NCBI GenBank assembly: GCA_902785065.1
Contig: CACZXH010000031.1
Location: 1-38,559, forward strand
From: an uncultured Bacteroidia bacterium
Lineage (GTDB): Bacteria; Bacteroidota; Bacteroidia; Bacteroidales; UBA932
Length of the DNA stretch: 38,559 bases
Reading direction: 5' to 3'
Shown piece by piece: positions 1-8,289 of this stretch (its first letter is position 1; each line of letters begins with the position of its first letter). The notes under the pieces were generated by a model. The model ran no database searches. It saw only the letters and a list, made by a program, of their open reading frames with translations, and was not told the DNA's origin. The position numbers and the translations under genes are program-made.

Positions 1-670
1 GTTCTTGACGTCGGAGACGATCTGTCCGTCGAAGAGGTCGATGGTGCGCTGGGCACAGGCGGCATCCTTCTGGGAGTGGGTCACCATGACGATGGTCGTG
101 CCTTCCTGGTTCAGTTCCTTCAGCAGGTCCATGACCTCCTTTCCGTTCTTGGAATCCAGGTTACCGGTCGGTTCATCCGCGAGAATCAGTTTCGGGCCGG
201 CGACAACGGCGCGGGCGATGGCAACGCGCTGCTGCTGACCACCGGAGAGCTGCTGCGGGAAGTGATTGGCCCGGTGACTGATGGCCATGCGTTTCATGAT
301 TTCCGTGACCTTGGCCTTACGCTCGCTGGCACTGATGTTCAGATAGCGCAGAGGAAGCTCGATGTTCTCATAGACATTGAGTTCATCGATGAGATTGAAG
401 CTCTGGAACACAAAGCCGATGTTGCCCTTGCGGAACTTGGTGCGCTCCTTCTCCTTCAGGCCGCCCACCTCGGTGCCGAGAAGCTCATAGGAAGCTGGTA
501 GGATTGTCCAGCAGGCCGAGGATGTTGAGCAGCGTGGACTTGCCGCAGCCCGAAGGGCCCATGATGGCGACGAACTCGCCATCCCTAATTTCGAAGGAAA
601 CACCGTTGAGGGCCGTGGTCTCGATCTCTTCCGTGCGGAAGATCTTGGAAAGGTTGGTAACTTTGATCAT
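1..670 (-). CDS. ABC transporter ATP-binding protein (MacB/LolD type), frameshifted and cut by the window edge
   Basis: This is the nucleotide-binding subunit that would power the FtsX-type permease encoded 20 bp upstream. From the ATG at 670 the frame reads [11 protein letters not shown], then Walker [10 protein letters not shown], and runs into a stop at 485-487 just after DNPTS. A second frame resumes at once as [11 protein letters not shown] and continues without a stop to base 1. That frame contains the Q-loop (FVFQSFN), the signature LSGGQQQR, Walker [13 protein letters not shown] and the H-loop VTHSQ. Restoring two bases near 493-494 (AGC T TCC in place of AGC GGN TCC) rebuilds a normal LolD/MacB ATPase of about 220 residues. 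The last codons seen (IVSDVKN) look close to the natural C-terminus. The frame break may be a real mutation or a sequence error. The family call is firm. Confidence 0.9.
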
Positions 671-690
671 ATTGCGTGTTGTGTTTTTGA

Positions 691-3003
691 TTATTCGTTC
701 TTCAGGGAATCGACCGGATTGGCATTGGCCGCCCGCCAGCTCTGGAGCGTCACGACCGCCAAGGTGATGGCCACCACCGCGAGGAAGCTGACCACGAAGA
801 TCCACGCCGGGATATTCGTACGGAAAGCGAATTGGCTCATCCAGCGCTGGCAGATCGTATAGGCGATGGGCGCCGCGATGACGAAACTGATCCCGACGGT
901 AATAAGATACTTCCGGTTGATCATGGACAGGATATCCCGGGAAGTGGCCCCGTTGACTTTTCGGAGGGCGATCTCTCTCCGCATGAAACGGGTGTCGAAC
1001 CACACGAGACCGAGGATTCCAATCAGGGCGATAAGCAGCGACAGGAGCGAGGACAGTTTGATGAGCCGGGTCTGGCGGCTCTCCTGCTCATAGAGTTTCT
1101 CGATGTCCCGGTCTAGGAAGCCGGTCTCGATTTCGTCCTCGTCCTTGTCCTTCATCTCGGCATAGTACTTCCGGGCCTGGTCGAGGATTCCTTTGACGTC
1201 GGCATCGGGTCTGACACGGATCATGAAGGAGGCGAAATTCCATTTGTCCCCGACCATCAGGGCCAGCGGAGAATAAGCGTGCTGGAAAGTGCGGGCGTGG
1301 AAGTCTTTCAGGATGCCGATGATGGTCACCGTGCCATCGGACATCGTCTGGAGCGTCTTTCCGATCCCATAGGAGGGCAAGGCTTCCACAAACGATTCGT
1401 TGACAAGGGCCACATCATTCTCTCCAGGCATAGGAAGCCTTCCATCGACCAACTGTAACTTGAAAAAAGCCGGGTATTCCGGAGCGACGGAGCGGAAACT
1501 GTACTGGACGATGCGGTCATTGTCCCGGATCCCCGTCATCGAAGATCGACCCGCCTCGATTGGCGACTCGCCTCGGGTGACATCCACGACACCGGGGATG
1601 TTCCTGATCTGTTCCGCCACATCCTTGACTTGGGTGAAACCGTGCGACGACATGCTCAGCACATAGTCATGGTCGAAGCCCATGGCGTTGTTCCTGACCA
1701 TATAGTTTGTCTGTCGCTGCAGGCACAGGGCGGAGATAATGAAAATGAAGGACAGGACATACTGCAACATCAAGGTAACCGTCCGGAGCCCGCCGCCCCT
1801 CGCCGTCATCGAGAAGGCACCTTTCAAGATCAGGGCCGGCTGGAAGGAGGTGCTGTAGAACGCGGGAATCAGGCCCGAAACCGATGCGATGACCACGGCG
1901 ACGGCTCCGCCGATTAGGAGCACTGGGATGTTCTTCTCCGGAGCCATATTCCCGGAAAGGAAAGTGGCCCAGGTGGTTCCGCTCAGCGTGCGCATTGCCA
2001 GGATTCCGGCCAGAAATGCAATTCCGACGATGCAGGAAGCAAGGAGAAGTTGCCGCAGGATCAAAGAGGTCCTGGAAGCGCCGTACACTTTCCGGGTATT
2101 GATATCCTTGATTCGGAACGGGATGGCGGCCATCGCAAAATTGACATAATTGAATGCCGCAATCGCCAGGAACAGAACCGAGATAGCCAGGAGGATGTAG
2201 CACATCGTCTTGTTGCCGCCGGTTTTCCGGCCGAAGATATCCTGGTCCCGCATGAACCAGTAGGAATGGAGTTTCGTCAGCCGGAAGTCTTTCTGTCCAT
2301 ACCCGGCATTCAGAATCTTCACCGCTTCCTGGACCGCTTTCCTGTCGGCCCCGGGAGCGAGTTTCACATAGCAGACATGCGGTCTGCTGTTCGGCAGTTC
2401 CAAATCATCTTCGCCCTCATGGATCAGGATGCCGTTGACCAGGGTTTCGTTTTCCTTCCGGTCCTTGTAGATGCCGACGATCCGGCACTCATTGCGCCAT
2501 TCGTAGAGGAACGTCTCTCCCATCGGATCCCGGTCGGGGAAATAGCGTCTGGCCGCCGATTCGCTGATCAAGGCATCTCCTTTGTTTGCAAAATCTTCCC
2601 TTCTCCCGGTAATCAGCGAAATGTCGAAGACATCCAGGACCGCGGTTTCCGTCGTCGCATGGCTGATTCCCCGGACGGTCACATATTCCCCACTCCTGTC
2701 CTTGATATCGATGAATCCGACCTCGTCGTTCCGCATTTCATAATAGTCGCAGGCGGCCCCGATGCCTGGAGAGCAATCCAGAATCTTCTGGATGGTAGGA
2801 CGAAGGACCATGGGGTAATATTTCCCATCGAACTCCTGCAGACAATCCACGATATAGACATCCTTCCCGCCCTTGAACCGGTCGTACGTGAAATCCCACC
2901 AGACCTGGCTCATCAGGATCAGGAATACGGTGAATGCAATCCCGAGCCCGACTACGTTCATCAAGGCCGGAATCCAGCTCCATTTGATTCTCAGTTTCCC
3001 CAT
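691..3003 (-). CDS. ABC transporter permease, FtsX/MacB type
   Basis: Inner-membrane permease of about 770 residues, of the Bacteroidota MacB-like class in which two FtsX modules are fused. I see eight hydrophobic segments. One is N-terminal ([20 protein letters not shown]), followed by a periplasmic MacB_PCD-like domain. Three lie around residues 265-390, one begins a second module ([19 protein letters not shown]), and three are C-terminal. The protein ends with the typical [12 protein letters not shown] tail. The longer open frame starting at 3237 is not used here, because [12 protein letters not shown] at 3003 is the usual family N-terminus and a sigma-54 promoter lies inside the longer version. 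The ATPase follows 20 bp downstream. The substrate is unknown; relatives export or extract peptides, lipids or drugs. Confidence 0.9.
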   Translation of the reverse strand: MGKLRIKWSWIPALMNVVGLGIAFTVFLILMSQVWWDFTYDRFKGGKDVYIVDCLQEFDGKYYPMVLRPTIQKILDCSPGIGAACDYYEMRNDEVGFIDIKDRSGEYVTVRGISHATTETAVLDVFDISLITGRREDFANKGDALISESAARRYFPDRDPMGETFLYEWRNECRIVGIYKDRKENETLVNGILIHEGEDDLELPNSRPHVCYVKLAPGADRKAVQEAVKILNAGYGQKDFRLTKLHSYWFMRDQDIFGRKTGGNKTMCYILLAISVLFLAIAAFNYVNFAMAAIPFRIKDINTRKVYGASRTSLILRQLLLASCIVGIAFLAGILAMRTLSGTTWATFLSGNMAPEKNIPVLLIGGAVAVVIASVSGLIPAFYSTSFQPALILKGAFSMTARGGGLRTVTLMLQYVLSFIFIISALCLQRQTNYMVRNNAMGFDHDYVLSMSSHGFTQVKDVAEQIRNIPGVVDVTRGESPIEAGRSSMTGIRDNDRIVQYSFRSVAPEYPAFFKLQLVDGRLPMPGENDVALVNESFVEALPSYGIGKTLQTMSDGTVTIIGILKDFHARTFQHAYSPLALMVGDKWNFASFMIRVRPDADVKGILDQARKYYAEMKDKDEDEIETGFLDRDIEKLYEQESRQTRLIKLSSLLSLLIALIGILGLVWFDTRFMRREIALRKVNGATSRDILSMINRKYLITVGISFVIAAPIAYTICQRWMSQFAFRTNIPAWIFVVSFLAVVAITLAVVTLQSWRAANANPVDSLKNE

Positions 3004-3072
3004 AGCAAGACGACAATGGCATGTAAAGCAAGACTTACATCGTAATTGCCTCATTTTCAATACGATTTGCCT

Positions 3073-3088
3073 TGCAAAAAATAAGCCA
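3073..3088 (-). promoter_or_regulatory. Sigma-54 (-24/-12) promoter of the permease-ATPase operon
   Basis: On the minus strand the sequence is TGGCTTATTTTTTGCA. It carries the diagnostic GG, exactly ten intervening bases, then GC. This fits the RpoN core GG-N10-GC and most of the TGGCAC-N5-TTGC consensus. Transcription would start near 3062, giving a leader of about 60 nt before the permease ATG. No TAnnTTTG element was noticed here. Confidence 0.75.
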
Positions 3089-3134
3089 GCCGGTGTAATG
3101 CGAGGATTTTCAAGCAGATACGCAATTAGTGCCT

Positions 3135-3194
3135 GTGTAAACACTGTAAAGGACTTTACAACGATTTTACACTTTTTGTAAAGGGACTTTACAC
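3135..3194. promoter_or_regulatory. Cluster of TGTAAA/TTTACA palindromes, candidate enhancer-binding-protein sites
   Basis: Two near-identical dyads occur: TGTAAA-GGAC-TTTACA at 3145-3160 and TGTAAA-GGGAC-TTTACA at 3177-3193. A further half site TTTTACAC lies between them and a GTGTAAACAC element sits at 3135-3144. They lie about 70-130 bp upstream of the sigma-54 start, where NtrC-family activators normally bind. The regulator itself is not in the window. Confidence 0.65.
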
Positions 3195-3200
3195 TTTGGC

Positions 3201-3232
3201 AAAGAAAAAGACTGGTACGATAGCCAGTCTTT
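3201..3232 (-). terminator. Intrinsic terminator
   Basis: On the minus strand, AAGACTGG and CCAGTCTT form an 8-bp stem around an 8-nt loop, followed by TTTCTTT. It lies just downstream of the stop codon at 3243, so a minus-strand transcript appears to end here. It would insulate the sigma-54 operon from upstream transcription. Confidence 0.65.
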
Positions 3233-3242
3233 CTCATTCATT

Positions 3243-3488
3243 TTACTTCACAATCTTATACTCATCGACACCGGGGAGGAGTGCGATGCCGGTTTCTTCG
3301 AGGTGAATCATTCCGGCCGAGTCAATGAAGCGCACTGTGAAGACTTTTCCTTCGAGCCGCTTTGCCTGCCAGTCCATTCCGCCGGCGGAATGAGTTTCGG
3401 TGCAATTTTGGTGTTTTTTTGAGCCCAAAACAAGCTTTGAACTGTTAATATCCCTCATATAGAAAAAACCAAATAAATGGACATCCAT
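3243..3488 (-). CDS. Short hypothetical ORF, possibly the 3' remnant of a decayed gene
   Basis: I do not recognise this reading frame of 81 codons. The last ~45 residues, from GMDWQAKRLEGK to PGVDEYKIVK, read like ordinary coding sequence with charged and hydrophobic alternation. The first ~35 residues do not. The change falls at a perfect 18-bp palindrome (CATTCCGCC/GGCGGAATG, 3375-3392). An intrinsic terminator follows directly, which supports a real transcript. Internal starts at residue 11 or 38 are possible. It could be a small gene, or a gene end left after a rearrangement. No function can be given. Confidence 0.4.
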   Translation of the reverse strand: MDVHLFGFFYMRDINSSKLVLGSKKHQNCTETHSAGGMDWQAKRLEGKVFTVRFIDSAGMIHLEETGIALLPGVDEYKIVK

Positions 3489-3642
3489 AAAACGAAAGGA
3501 TATACTTTCCTCCGTTTGCTCTTTCGGGTAAATATGCCCGCTCGATAACTCGGTATTTCGCTAAGTCCCTCGGCCGAGAATGGGCAGATAGCGAAGTGAT
3601 GGAGGACTGTTGTTGGTTACTACTCCGAAAAAACCTTCTCCG

Positions 3643-3673
3643 AAAGGTGCCGACCTGCGAGCACCTTTTTTTT
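3643..3673 (+). terminator. Intrinsic terminator, plus-strand orientation
   Basis: AAAGGTGC and GCACCTTT form a stem around a 10-nt loop, followed by a run of eight T. No annotated plus-strand gene lies upstream, so the transcript it ends is unknown. It may mark the 3' end of an unannotated small RNA. Confidence 0.6.
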
Positions 3674-3718
3674 GTTCAGTTTTTCGTTTTTTGGGACATT
3701 TTTTGGGCCACGATTTAC

Positions 3719-3752
3719 GAAAACCCCTTACAGAGCGTTCTGTAAGGGGTTT
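3719..3752 (-). terminator. Intrinsic terminator of tRNA-Ser
   Basis: A 14-bp stem, AAACCCCTTACAGA with TCTGTAAGGGGTTT around a 4-nt loop, starts a few bases beyond the tRNA 3' end on the minus strand. It is followed by TTCG rather than a long T-tract. The stem is strong and the position fits termination of the tRNA transcript. Confidence 0.7.
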
Positions 3753-3755
3753 CAG

Positions 3756-3843
3756 CGGAGAGAGCGAGATTCGAACTCGCGATACCCTTTTGGGGTACAC
3801 ACGCTTTCCAGGCGTGCCTCTTCAGCCACTCGAGCATCTCTCC
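3756..3843 (-). tRNA. tRNA-Ser (anticodon GGA)
   Basis: The minus strand folds as a class II tRNA. The acceptor arm is GGAGAGA/TCTCTCC with discriminator G. The anticodon stem-loop is CACGC-CTGGAAA-GCGTG with GGA at positions 34-36. The long variable arm TACCC/GGGTA is typical of serine tRNAs, and the T-arm GCGAG-TTCGAAT-CTCGC is intact. The length is 88 nt and no CCA is encoded. A TACCTTTG element lies upstream and a terminator hairpin lies downstream. Confidence 0.97.
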
Positions 3844-3865
3844 AATACGTATCAAAACCGGACTG

Positions 3866-3895
3866 CAAAGGTAATCATTTTTTCCGGAAGTGCAA
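3866..3895 (-). promoter_or_regulatory. Promoter of tRNA-Ser (Bacteroidota -33/-7 type)
   Basis: On the minus strand TTG (3893-3895) is followed after 19 bases by TACCTTTG (3866-3873), a full match to TAnnTTTG. The predicted start is near 3860, about 17 bp before the mature tRNA 5' end at 3843. Confidence 0.8.
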
Positions 3896-3925
3896 GTACC
3901 GGAGGGGCAATTTTTCCACGCGGGG

Positions 3926-5185
3926 CTATAAAGTCAGGCTGTGGTCGATGCAACCGGGGTATTCTTCGGGGTAATGGGTGACCATCACAAGGGTCTTGCC
4001 GGGGGCGCCGCAGTAGCGGTCCAGCAAGGTCTTCACGTGCCGGCGCTGTGGTTCGTCCAGACCCTGCAAGGGCTCGTCCAGGATATAGAGCGGCGGATCC
4101 TTGACGAAGGCACGGGCCACCAGGCACAGGCGCTGTTCGCCGCTGGAAATACGCAGGAAGGGCCTTTCGGCCAAATGCCCGATCCCGAATTCATCCATCC
4201 AGCGCCGTGCAATCTCCCGCTGCTCCTCGGAAGGCTTCCGGAACAGGCCTTCCGTGTCGAAGTGCCCGCTCGTGACGATGTTCAGCGCGGTGGCATCCTG
4301 CTGGAAGGCGCGGTGCAGTTCCGGGCTCACGAAGCCGATCTTGCGCTTGATGTCCCAGATGGTCTCGCCGGTGCCGCGGGGGCGGCCGAAGAGCTCGATG
4401 TCATGGGCATAGGCCTGGGGGTTGTCGGCGTTGATGAGGCTCAGGAGGGTGCTCTTGCCGCTGCCGTTGGCGCCGGTCAGGGCCCAGTGTTCCCCTTCCC
4501 GCACGGTCCAGTTCAGGGAATTCAGGATGACCCGCTCGCCAAAGCGGATGGTCACGTTCCGGAGACGGATAACGGCGGGCGGCAGGATGCGGTCCAGGTA
4601 CGCTTCCCGCGGCTCTTTCTCCCCCGCCTTCCCGTCTTCGACCGGAATGACGTGGGTGATGAACGGCGGGATCTCCGCCGGGCGCGACAGGACCAGCACG
4701 AGGGTCATGGTCCCCGACAAGGTCGTAAGCAGCTCCGTCAACAAGCCTCGTGTCCGCGGGTCCAGGCCGATGTACGGATTGTCCACCACCAGGATCTCCG
4801 GACCGCCCAGGAGGGCGCGCGTGAGCTGATACTTGCGGAGCTCGCCCGAAGAAAGCGTCACCAGGGGCTTGTCCAGCAAGGGTTCCATAGAAAACAGGGT
4901 GGTCAATTCCTTCACCCGCCGAAGCGCTGCCTCCGGGTCCTTGCTCTCGGCCGCGTCCTGGTGCAGCGCCTCCCCCACGGAAGGCGGGTCGCCTTCCAGC
5001 GTGAAGAGGTTCCAGCGCTGCTGCATGAAGAAATTGCGGTCACCATAGCTGCCGTACGAGTCGCGGAAGGTAATGTATTTTGCGCCTTTACGACCGGCGA
5101 AGACGGAGGCGAGCCGGCTCTTGCCCGATGCGTTATCCCCTACCAGGGCGACTTGTTCCCCGCGACGGATATCCAAACTGTCCAT
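3926..5185 (-). CDS. Twin ABC-domain ATPase, ModF-like
   Basis: Soluble protein of 419 residues with two ABC domains in tandem and no membrane segments. It resembles ModF/PhrA-type ATPases, whose cellular role is poorly defined. Domain 1 has Walker A GDNASGKS and signature LSSGELRK, but its Walker B region ILVVDNPYIGLD has Asn where the catalytic Glu should be. Domain 2 is canonical: GANGSGKST, signature ISSGEQRL, Walker B LYILDEPLQGLD, and H-loop MVTHYPEEYPG. It is therefore probably an asymmetric ATPase with one weak site. E. coli ModF is about 490 residues; this protein lacks the first strand of domain 1. It starts 5 bp after the DUF3109 stop, in one operon with it. Confidence 0.85.
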   Translation of the reverse strand: MDSLDIRRGEQVALVGDNASGKSRLASVFAGRKGAKYITFRDSYGSYGDRNFFMQQRWNLFTLEGDPPSVGEALHQDAAESKDPEAALRRVKELTTLFSMEPLLDKPLVTLSSGELRKYQLTRALLGGPEILVVDNPYIGLDPRTRGLLTELLTTLSGTMTLVLVLSRPAEIPPFITHVIPVEDGKAGEKEPREAYLDRILPPAVIRLRNVTIRFGERVILNSLNWTVREGEHWALTGANGSGKSTLLSLINADNPQAYAHDIELFGRPRGTGETIWDIKRKIGFVSPELHRAFQQDATALNIVTSGHFDTEGLFRKPSEEQREIARRWMDEFGIGHLAERPFLRISSGEQRLCLVARAFVKDPPLYILDEPLQGLDEPQRRHVKTLLDRYCGAPGKTLVMVTHYPEEYPGCIDHSLTL

Positions 5186-5190
5186 AGGCC

Positions 5191-5796
5191 TTATTCCTGG
5201 GCGATCACCTGCTCCGCGGCGGCGCAGAGCGCATCATAAAAGTCTTGTCCATAAGCGGCGACAAGCGGTTCCTTCAGAAACTGATAGGCCCGGATGCCTT
5301 CGCGCCGGCCCTTCTCGAACGCGCACTGGCAGATGTCCCAGCGATGGAGGTTCAACCCTTGTCCGCCGTTCCGGAGCTGCACGACGCGGATGGGATACAG
5401 CTGGCAGGAAATGGGCTTGCGGAAGGTCGATTTCCCGGCGAAGAACTGCCGCTCGATGGAGCAGAAGCAGTTGCCCTCCTCAAAATGACAGAAGGCGCAC
5501 TCCTCGCTGCCAGGCACGAGCGGCGTCACCAGGTCGCCGTCCCGGTCAATCTCGAAGAATCCCTTCTCGTCCACGGCCTGCCGCCCTTCCGGGCGCATCA
5601 GGGGCGCAAATGCGTCATAATTGGCCTCGATGGGGTCCAATTCCTCTTCCTTCAACGGGGCTCCACTGTCGCCGACGATGCAACACTTCCCTTTGCATAC
5701 GGGATAATCGCACGCGAAATACTCCAGGATGACATCCTCCGACACGAGGATGTCTCCAATCTCCACGATGGTTCCGAATGGTCTCTTGTGTCCCAT
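5191..5796 (-). CDS. DUF3109 family cysteine-rich protein
   Basis: Protein of 201 residues of the DUF3109 family, common in Bacteroidota and of unknown biochemical role. Conserved cysteines are visible: CDYPVCKGKCC near residue 29, CAFCHFEEGNCFC near residue 100, an isolated Cys in PISCQLYP, and C-Q-C in the ICQCAF motif. This arrangement suggests a metal or Fe-S site, as proposed for the related YkgJ-type proteins, but that is inference. The start codon directly abuts the stop of the M16-like gene (0 bp), and the twin-ABC gene follows 5 bp later. The three genes look co-transcribed. Confidence 0.85.
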   Translation of the reverse strand: MGHKRPFGTIVEIGDILVSEDVILEYFACDYPVCKGKCCIVGDSGAPLKEEELDPIEANYDAFAPLMRPEGRQAVDEKGFFEIDRDGDLVTPLVPGSEECAFCHFEEGNCFCSIERQFFAGKSTFRKPISCQLYPIRVVQLRNGGQGLNLHRWDICQCAFEKGRREGIRAYQFLKEPLVAAYGQDFYDALCAAAEQVIAQE

Positions 5797-8268
5797 TTAC
5801 TCAATGACGATTTCCGCGGTCGAACCGGCCGCGAGGGCGGACAACATGTCGGTGATGCGGGCGGCGTTGACGCCGTTCACGCTCTCCTTATAATGGGTGA
5901 CCAGGTCCTTGCCGATGCCGTAGCGGGCGACGAGCGCCTCCACCATGGTCCCCGGTTCGGTCAATTCCTGGTTCATTCCGGCCAGGGCCGCCGCCTTGAA
6001 AGCGTTCAGGTCCTTTGTCGACAAGGTGGTCGTCGCCGCCTTCCGGATTCCGTCCCGGACGGCGTCCAGGTCCGTTCCTCCCTCGCAGGAGAGGAACATC
6101 CACAGCCGCTCCTGGGGATAGGTGTGGAAACCGGAAGTGACCTCCACCGACATCCCCGTCCCGTCAAGCGAGCGGACCAGCTGGCGGCGGAGCGCCTCGA
6201 CGGCGACTTCGGCCGCGGCGTAATTCACGCCGGTCAGCGGATACTCCGCGTCCAGGCGCACATAGACACCCTTGCGGCTGCCTTCTTCCCTCTTCGTCAC
6301 GGTTCCGGGTCGTGGCTGGTAGCGGACCGACTTGCGGGCCGCGGCCCCCCGCTGGGTGCGGAATCCGCCGAGATACCGGAGCAGGACGCGGCGCACGGTG
6401 GCTTCATCCACATCGCCCACAAGGATCAGCATCCCGTCGTTCATCCGGGAGAACAGAGACTCGTAAAACTGGGCGGCCTTGGCCTGTGTACCCGGATTCA
6501 GGCCCGTGGTATACTTCTTCGAAGAATAGCTGAAGCCTGGATACATCATCGCATAGAGCCGGTTGTCCATCGGTTCCCGGGCCCATTTCGCATTGCGGAG
6601 GAGGATGTCGAACTCGCCCCGGTTCACCGTCCGTCCGTTTGCGAGGGCGAGCAGCGCCTTCAGGAGCGTAGGCAGTTTGGAAGACGGCGCCTCCCCATGG
6701 ATGGACGTATAGGTCAAGGCCACCTGCGAGTCCATGCTGATGCCGTTCACGGCCAGGTGGTCGCGGAAATCGGGCGCGGAAAGGCCGCCGGCGTCGTACA
6801 GGGACAGCATGTCCCCGAAATAGCCGCCCTCCCCTTCCGTCAGGCCGTTGACCCCGGACAGGCCGCTGCCCAGCAACAGCGAATACTGGAAGGTCCGGCG
6901 GGCCGGCACCTGCTTGTAGACCACCCGCATTCCGTTGGAGAACGTCCACAGGACGCCGCCGGAGACGGATTCGGGCTTGGTTTCCTTGATCTTGACCTTC
7001 GGGCAGTTCACCTCCAGGCCGGAGGTGTCCCGCTGCCAGGAGTAATCCTTCGCCTCCTTGAACGTGGACCCGTACAGATAGGCCAGGTTGTACTGGAACA
7101 GGGCATTGTCCTCGTCCAGCGTGTCCAGGCGGGCGCGGTATTCCAGCGTCAGGTTGGACAGCTGGCTCAAGAGTGAATTCGCGAACTGGTTGAACAGGCG
7201 GGTTTCCGTGCTGTCGGGCACGTTCTTCCGGGCGAAAAGCCGCGTTTCTTCGCTGTAGGGGGCTAGGTTGGCGCCGTACAGGAAGTGGGAAACGCAGCGT
7301 TCCACGTACTGCCGGTTCGTCAGCGGATTGTTCCCCCGCGGGAGCATTTCGGCCATCATCACTTTCTTCGCATCGGTGAACTCCTGCACCGGCACCCCGA
7401 ATCCATCCAGACCCGCGAGGGTCCCGGAAACGATCTTCATCGCTGCCTCCAGATGGTCGCGGTCCGTCTGGACCTCCACGGAATACTCCTCGTCGCCGCC
7501 GGTCTCCGTGCTGTTCAGATACTCGAAATCCAGCCGGCCGTACGGGATACCCGCGTCGCGCAGGTTCCGCTCGATCCGCCGGACGGCGATGGTCCGGAAC
7601 TCGCGGCTGAGGATGCCCATCACCAGGGCATGGGCCGTATTCATCTGCTCCTGGGGCGTGCGCGGGGCCGAATAGGCGACCCGGACGATGCCCCGGTCCC
7701 CCATGGGCTCGTTGCGCAGCACGATGGACGGCATCACGGACGGTTCCCATACGTAGTCAGGTCCGTGGCTGTTCTCCACGAAGTGCTGCGGGACCATCAT
7801 CGAGAAGATATCCATCTTCTTCTTGAATTCCGCCGGGTCGATATCGCCGGCCACGATGACCGCCTCCGCGGCGGACGAGGCCGCCACCTGGGCGAAGGTC
7901 ACGAGCAAGGTGGAATCGAGCGCATTGGCGTCATACACCGGGACGCGGTCCAGGTGCAGGACCGTGGAACCGTCGAAATCCCGGAAATAGCCGCCGGGAC
8001 GGGGGCCGATCCCGTTGCGGGACAGGTACGCCGTCTCCAGCGATTCCTCGACCGCCCGGGTCGGCGCTTCGCCGCGGCGGACCACGGCGAAATCGGCATA
8101 GCCCTTGCGCTCGTCATTCTTGACCATATAGTAGGCCACACCGCAGCGCAGGGTTCCTTTCTGGACCTTGGCATCCACCGGCAGGGAGGGCAGCGTCTGC
8201 GCTGGCACAGTTCTTGAAACTGTCAGCAGAGCCAGGCCGAGAAAGATATGGAAAAGTCGGTTTGACAT
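5797..8268 (-). CDS. Secreted M16 (insulinase/pitrilysin) family protein lacking the catalytic motif
   Basis: Protein of about 823 residues starting MSNRLFHIFLGLALLTVS, a signal peptide ending near VPAQ. A start 11 codons upstream is possible, but MSNRLF gives the better leader and leaves room for the promoter. The fold resembles periplasmic M16 peptidases, with TLRCGVAYYMVKNDERKGYADFAVV at the N-terminus and a second M16-like half (GVLWTFSNGMRVVYKQVPARR). The HxxEH zinc motif that should follow the first beta-strand is absent: the region reads AVEESLETAYLSRNGIG. The second half also has none. It is probably a non-catalytic partner, as in the paired M16 subunits of other bacteria. It heads an operon with DUF3109 and the twin-ABC ATPase. 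Confidence 0.7.
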   Translation of the reverse strand: MSNRLFHIFLGLALLTVSRTVPAQTLPSLPVDAKVQKGTLRCGVAYYMVKNDERKGYADFAVVRRGEAPTRAVEESLETAYLSRNGIGPRPGGYFRDFDGSTVLHLDRVPVYDANALDSTLLVTFAQVAASSAAEAVIVAGDIDPAEFKKKMDIFSMMVPQHFVENSHGPDYVWEPSVMPSIVLRNEPMGDRGIVRVAYSAPRTPQEQMNTAHALVMGILSREFRTIAVRRIERNLRDAGIPYGRLDFEYLNSTETGGDEEYSVEVQTDRDHLEAAMKIVSGTLAGLDGFGVPVQEFTDAKKVMMAEMLPRGNNPLTNRQYVERCVSHFLYGANLAPYSEETRLFARKNVPDSTETRLFNQFANSLLSQLSNLTLEYRARLDTLDEDNALFQYNLAYLYGSTFKEAKDYSWQRDTSGLEVNCPKVKIKETKPESVSGGVLWTFSNGMRVVYKQVPARRTFQYSLLLGSGLSGVNGLTEGEGGYFGDMLSLYDAGGLSAPDFRDHLAVNGISMDSQVALTYTSIHGEAPSSKLPTLLKALLALANGRTVNRGEFDILLRNAKWAREPMDNRLYAMMYPGFSYSSKKYTTGLNPGTQAKAAQFYESLFSRMNDGMLILVGDVDEATVRRVLLRYLGGFRTQRGAAARKSVRYQPRPGTVTKREEGSRKGVYVRLDAEYPLTGVNYAAAEVAVEALRRQLVRSLDGTGMSVEVTSGFHTYPQERLWMFLSCEGGTDLDAVRDGIRKAATTTLSTKDLNAFKAAALAGMNQELTEPGTMVEALVARYGIGKDLVTHYKESVNGVNAARITDMLSALAAGSTAEIVIE

Positions 8269-8289
8269 GGAATAAACGCAATGAGTATG

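Larger units (their letters stand above)
3489..3755. other. Intergenic stretch with inverted repeats and a terminator; no gene recognised
   Basis: No convincing protein is encoded here; the frames that cross it are artefacts running into the tRNA. It holds nested inverted repeats, with TTCGCTA near 3557 pairing TAGCGAA near 3590 around CTCGGCCGAG. Two hairpins with T-tracts follow, one facing right (3643-3673) and one belonging to the tRNA (3720-3752). A small structured RNA on the plus strand is possible but unproven. Confidence 0.5.

Noticed and set aside
691-3237. Longer permease start at 3237
   Set aside because: The extra 78 residues are Cys/Lys-rich, unlike the family, and overlap the sigma-54 promoter and activator sites. 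MGKLRIK at 3003 is the normal N-terminus.
3561-3981. Small open frames on both strands across the tRNA
   Set aside because: They run through tRNA-Ser and its terminator. Motifs such as RVRISLSP are translations of tRNA sequence.
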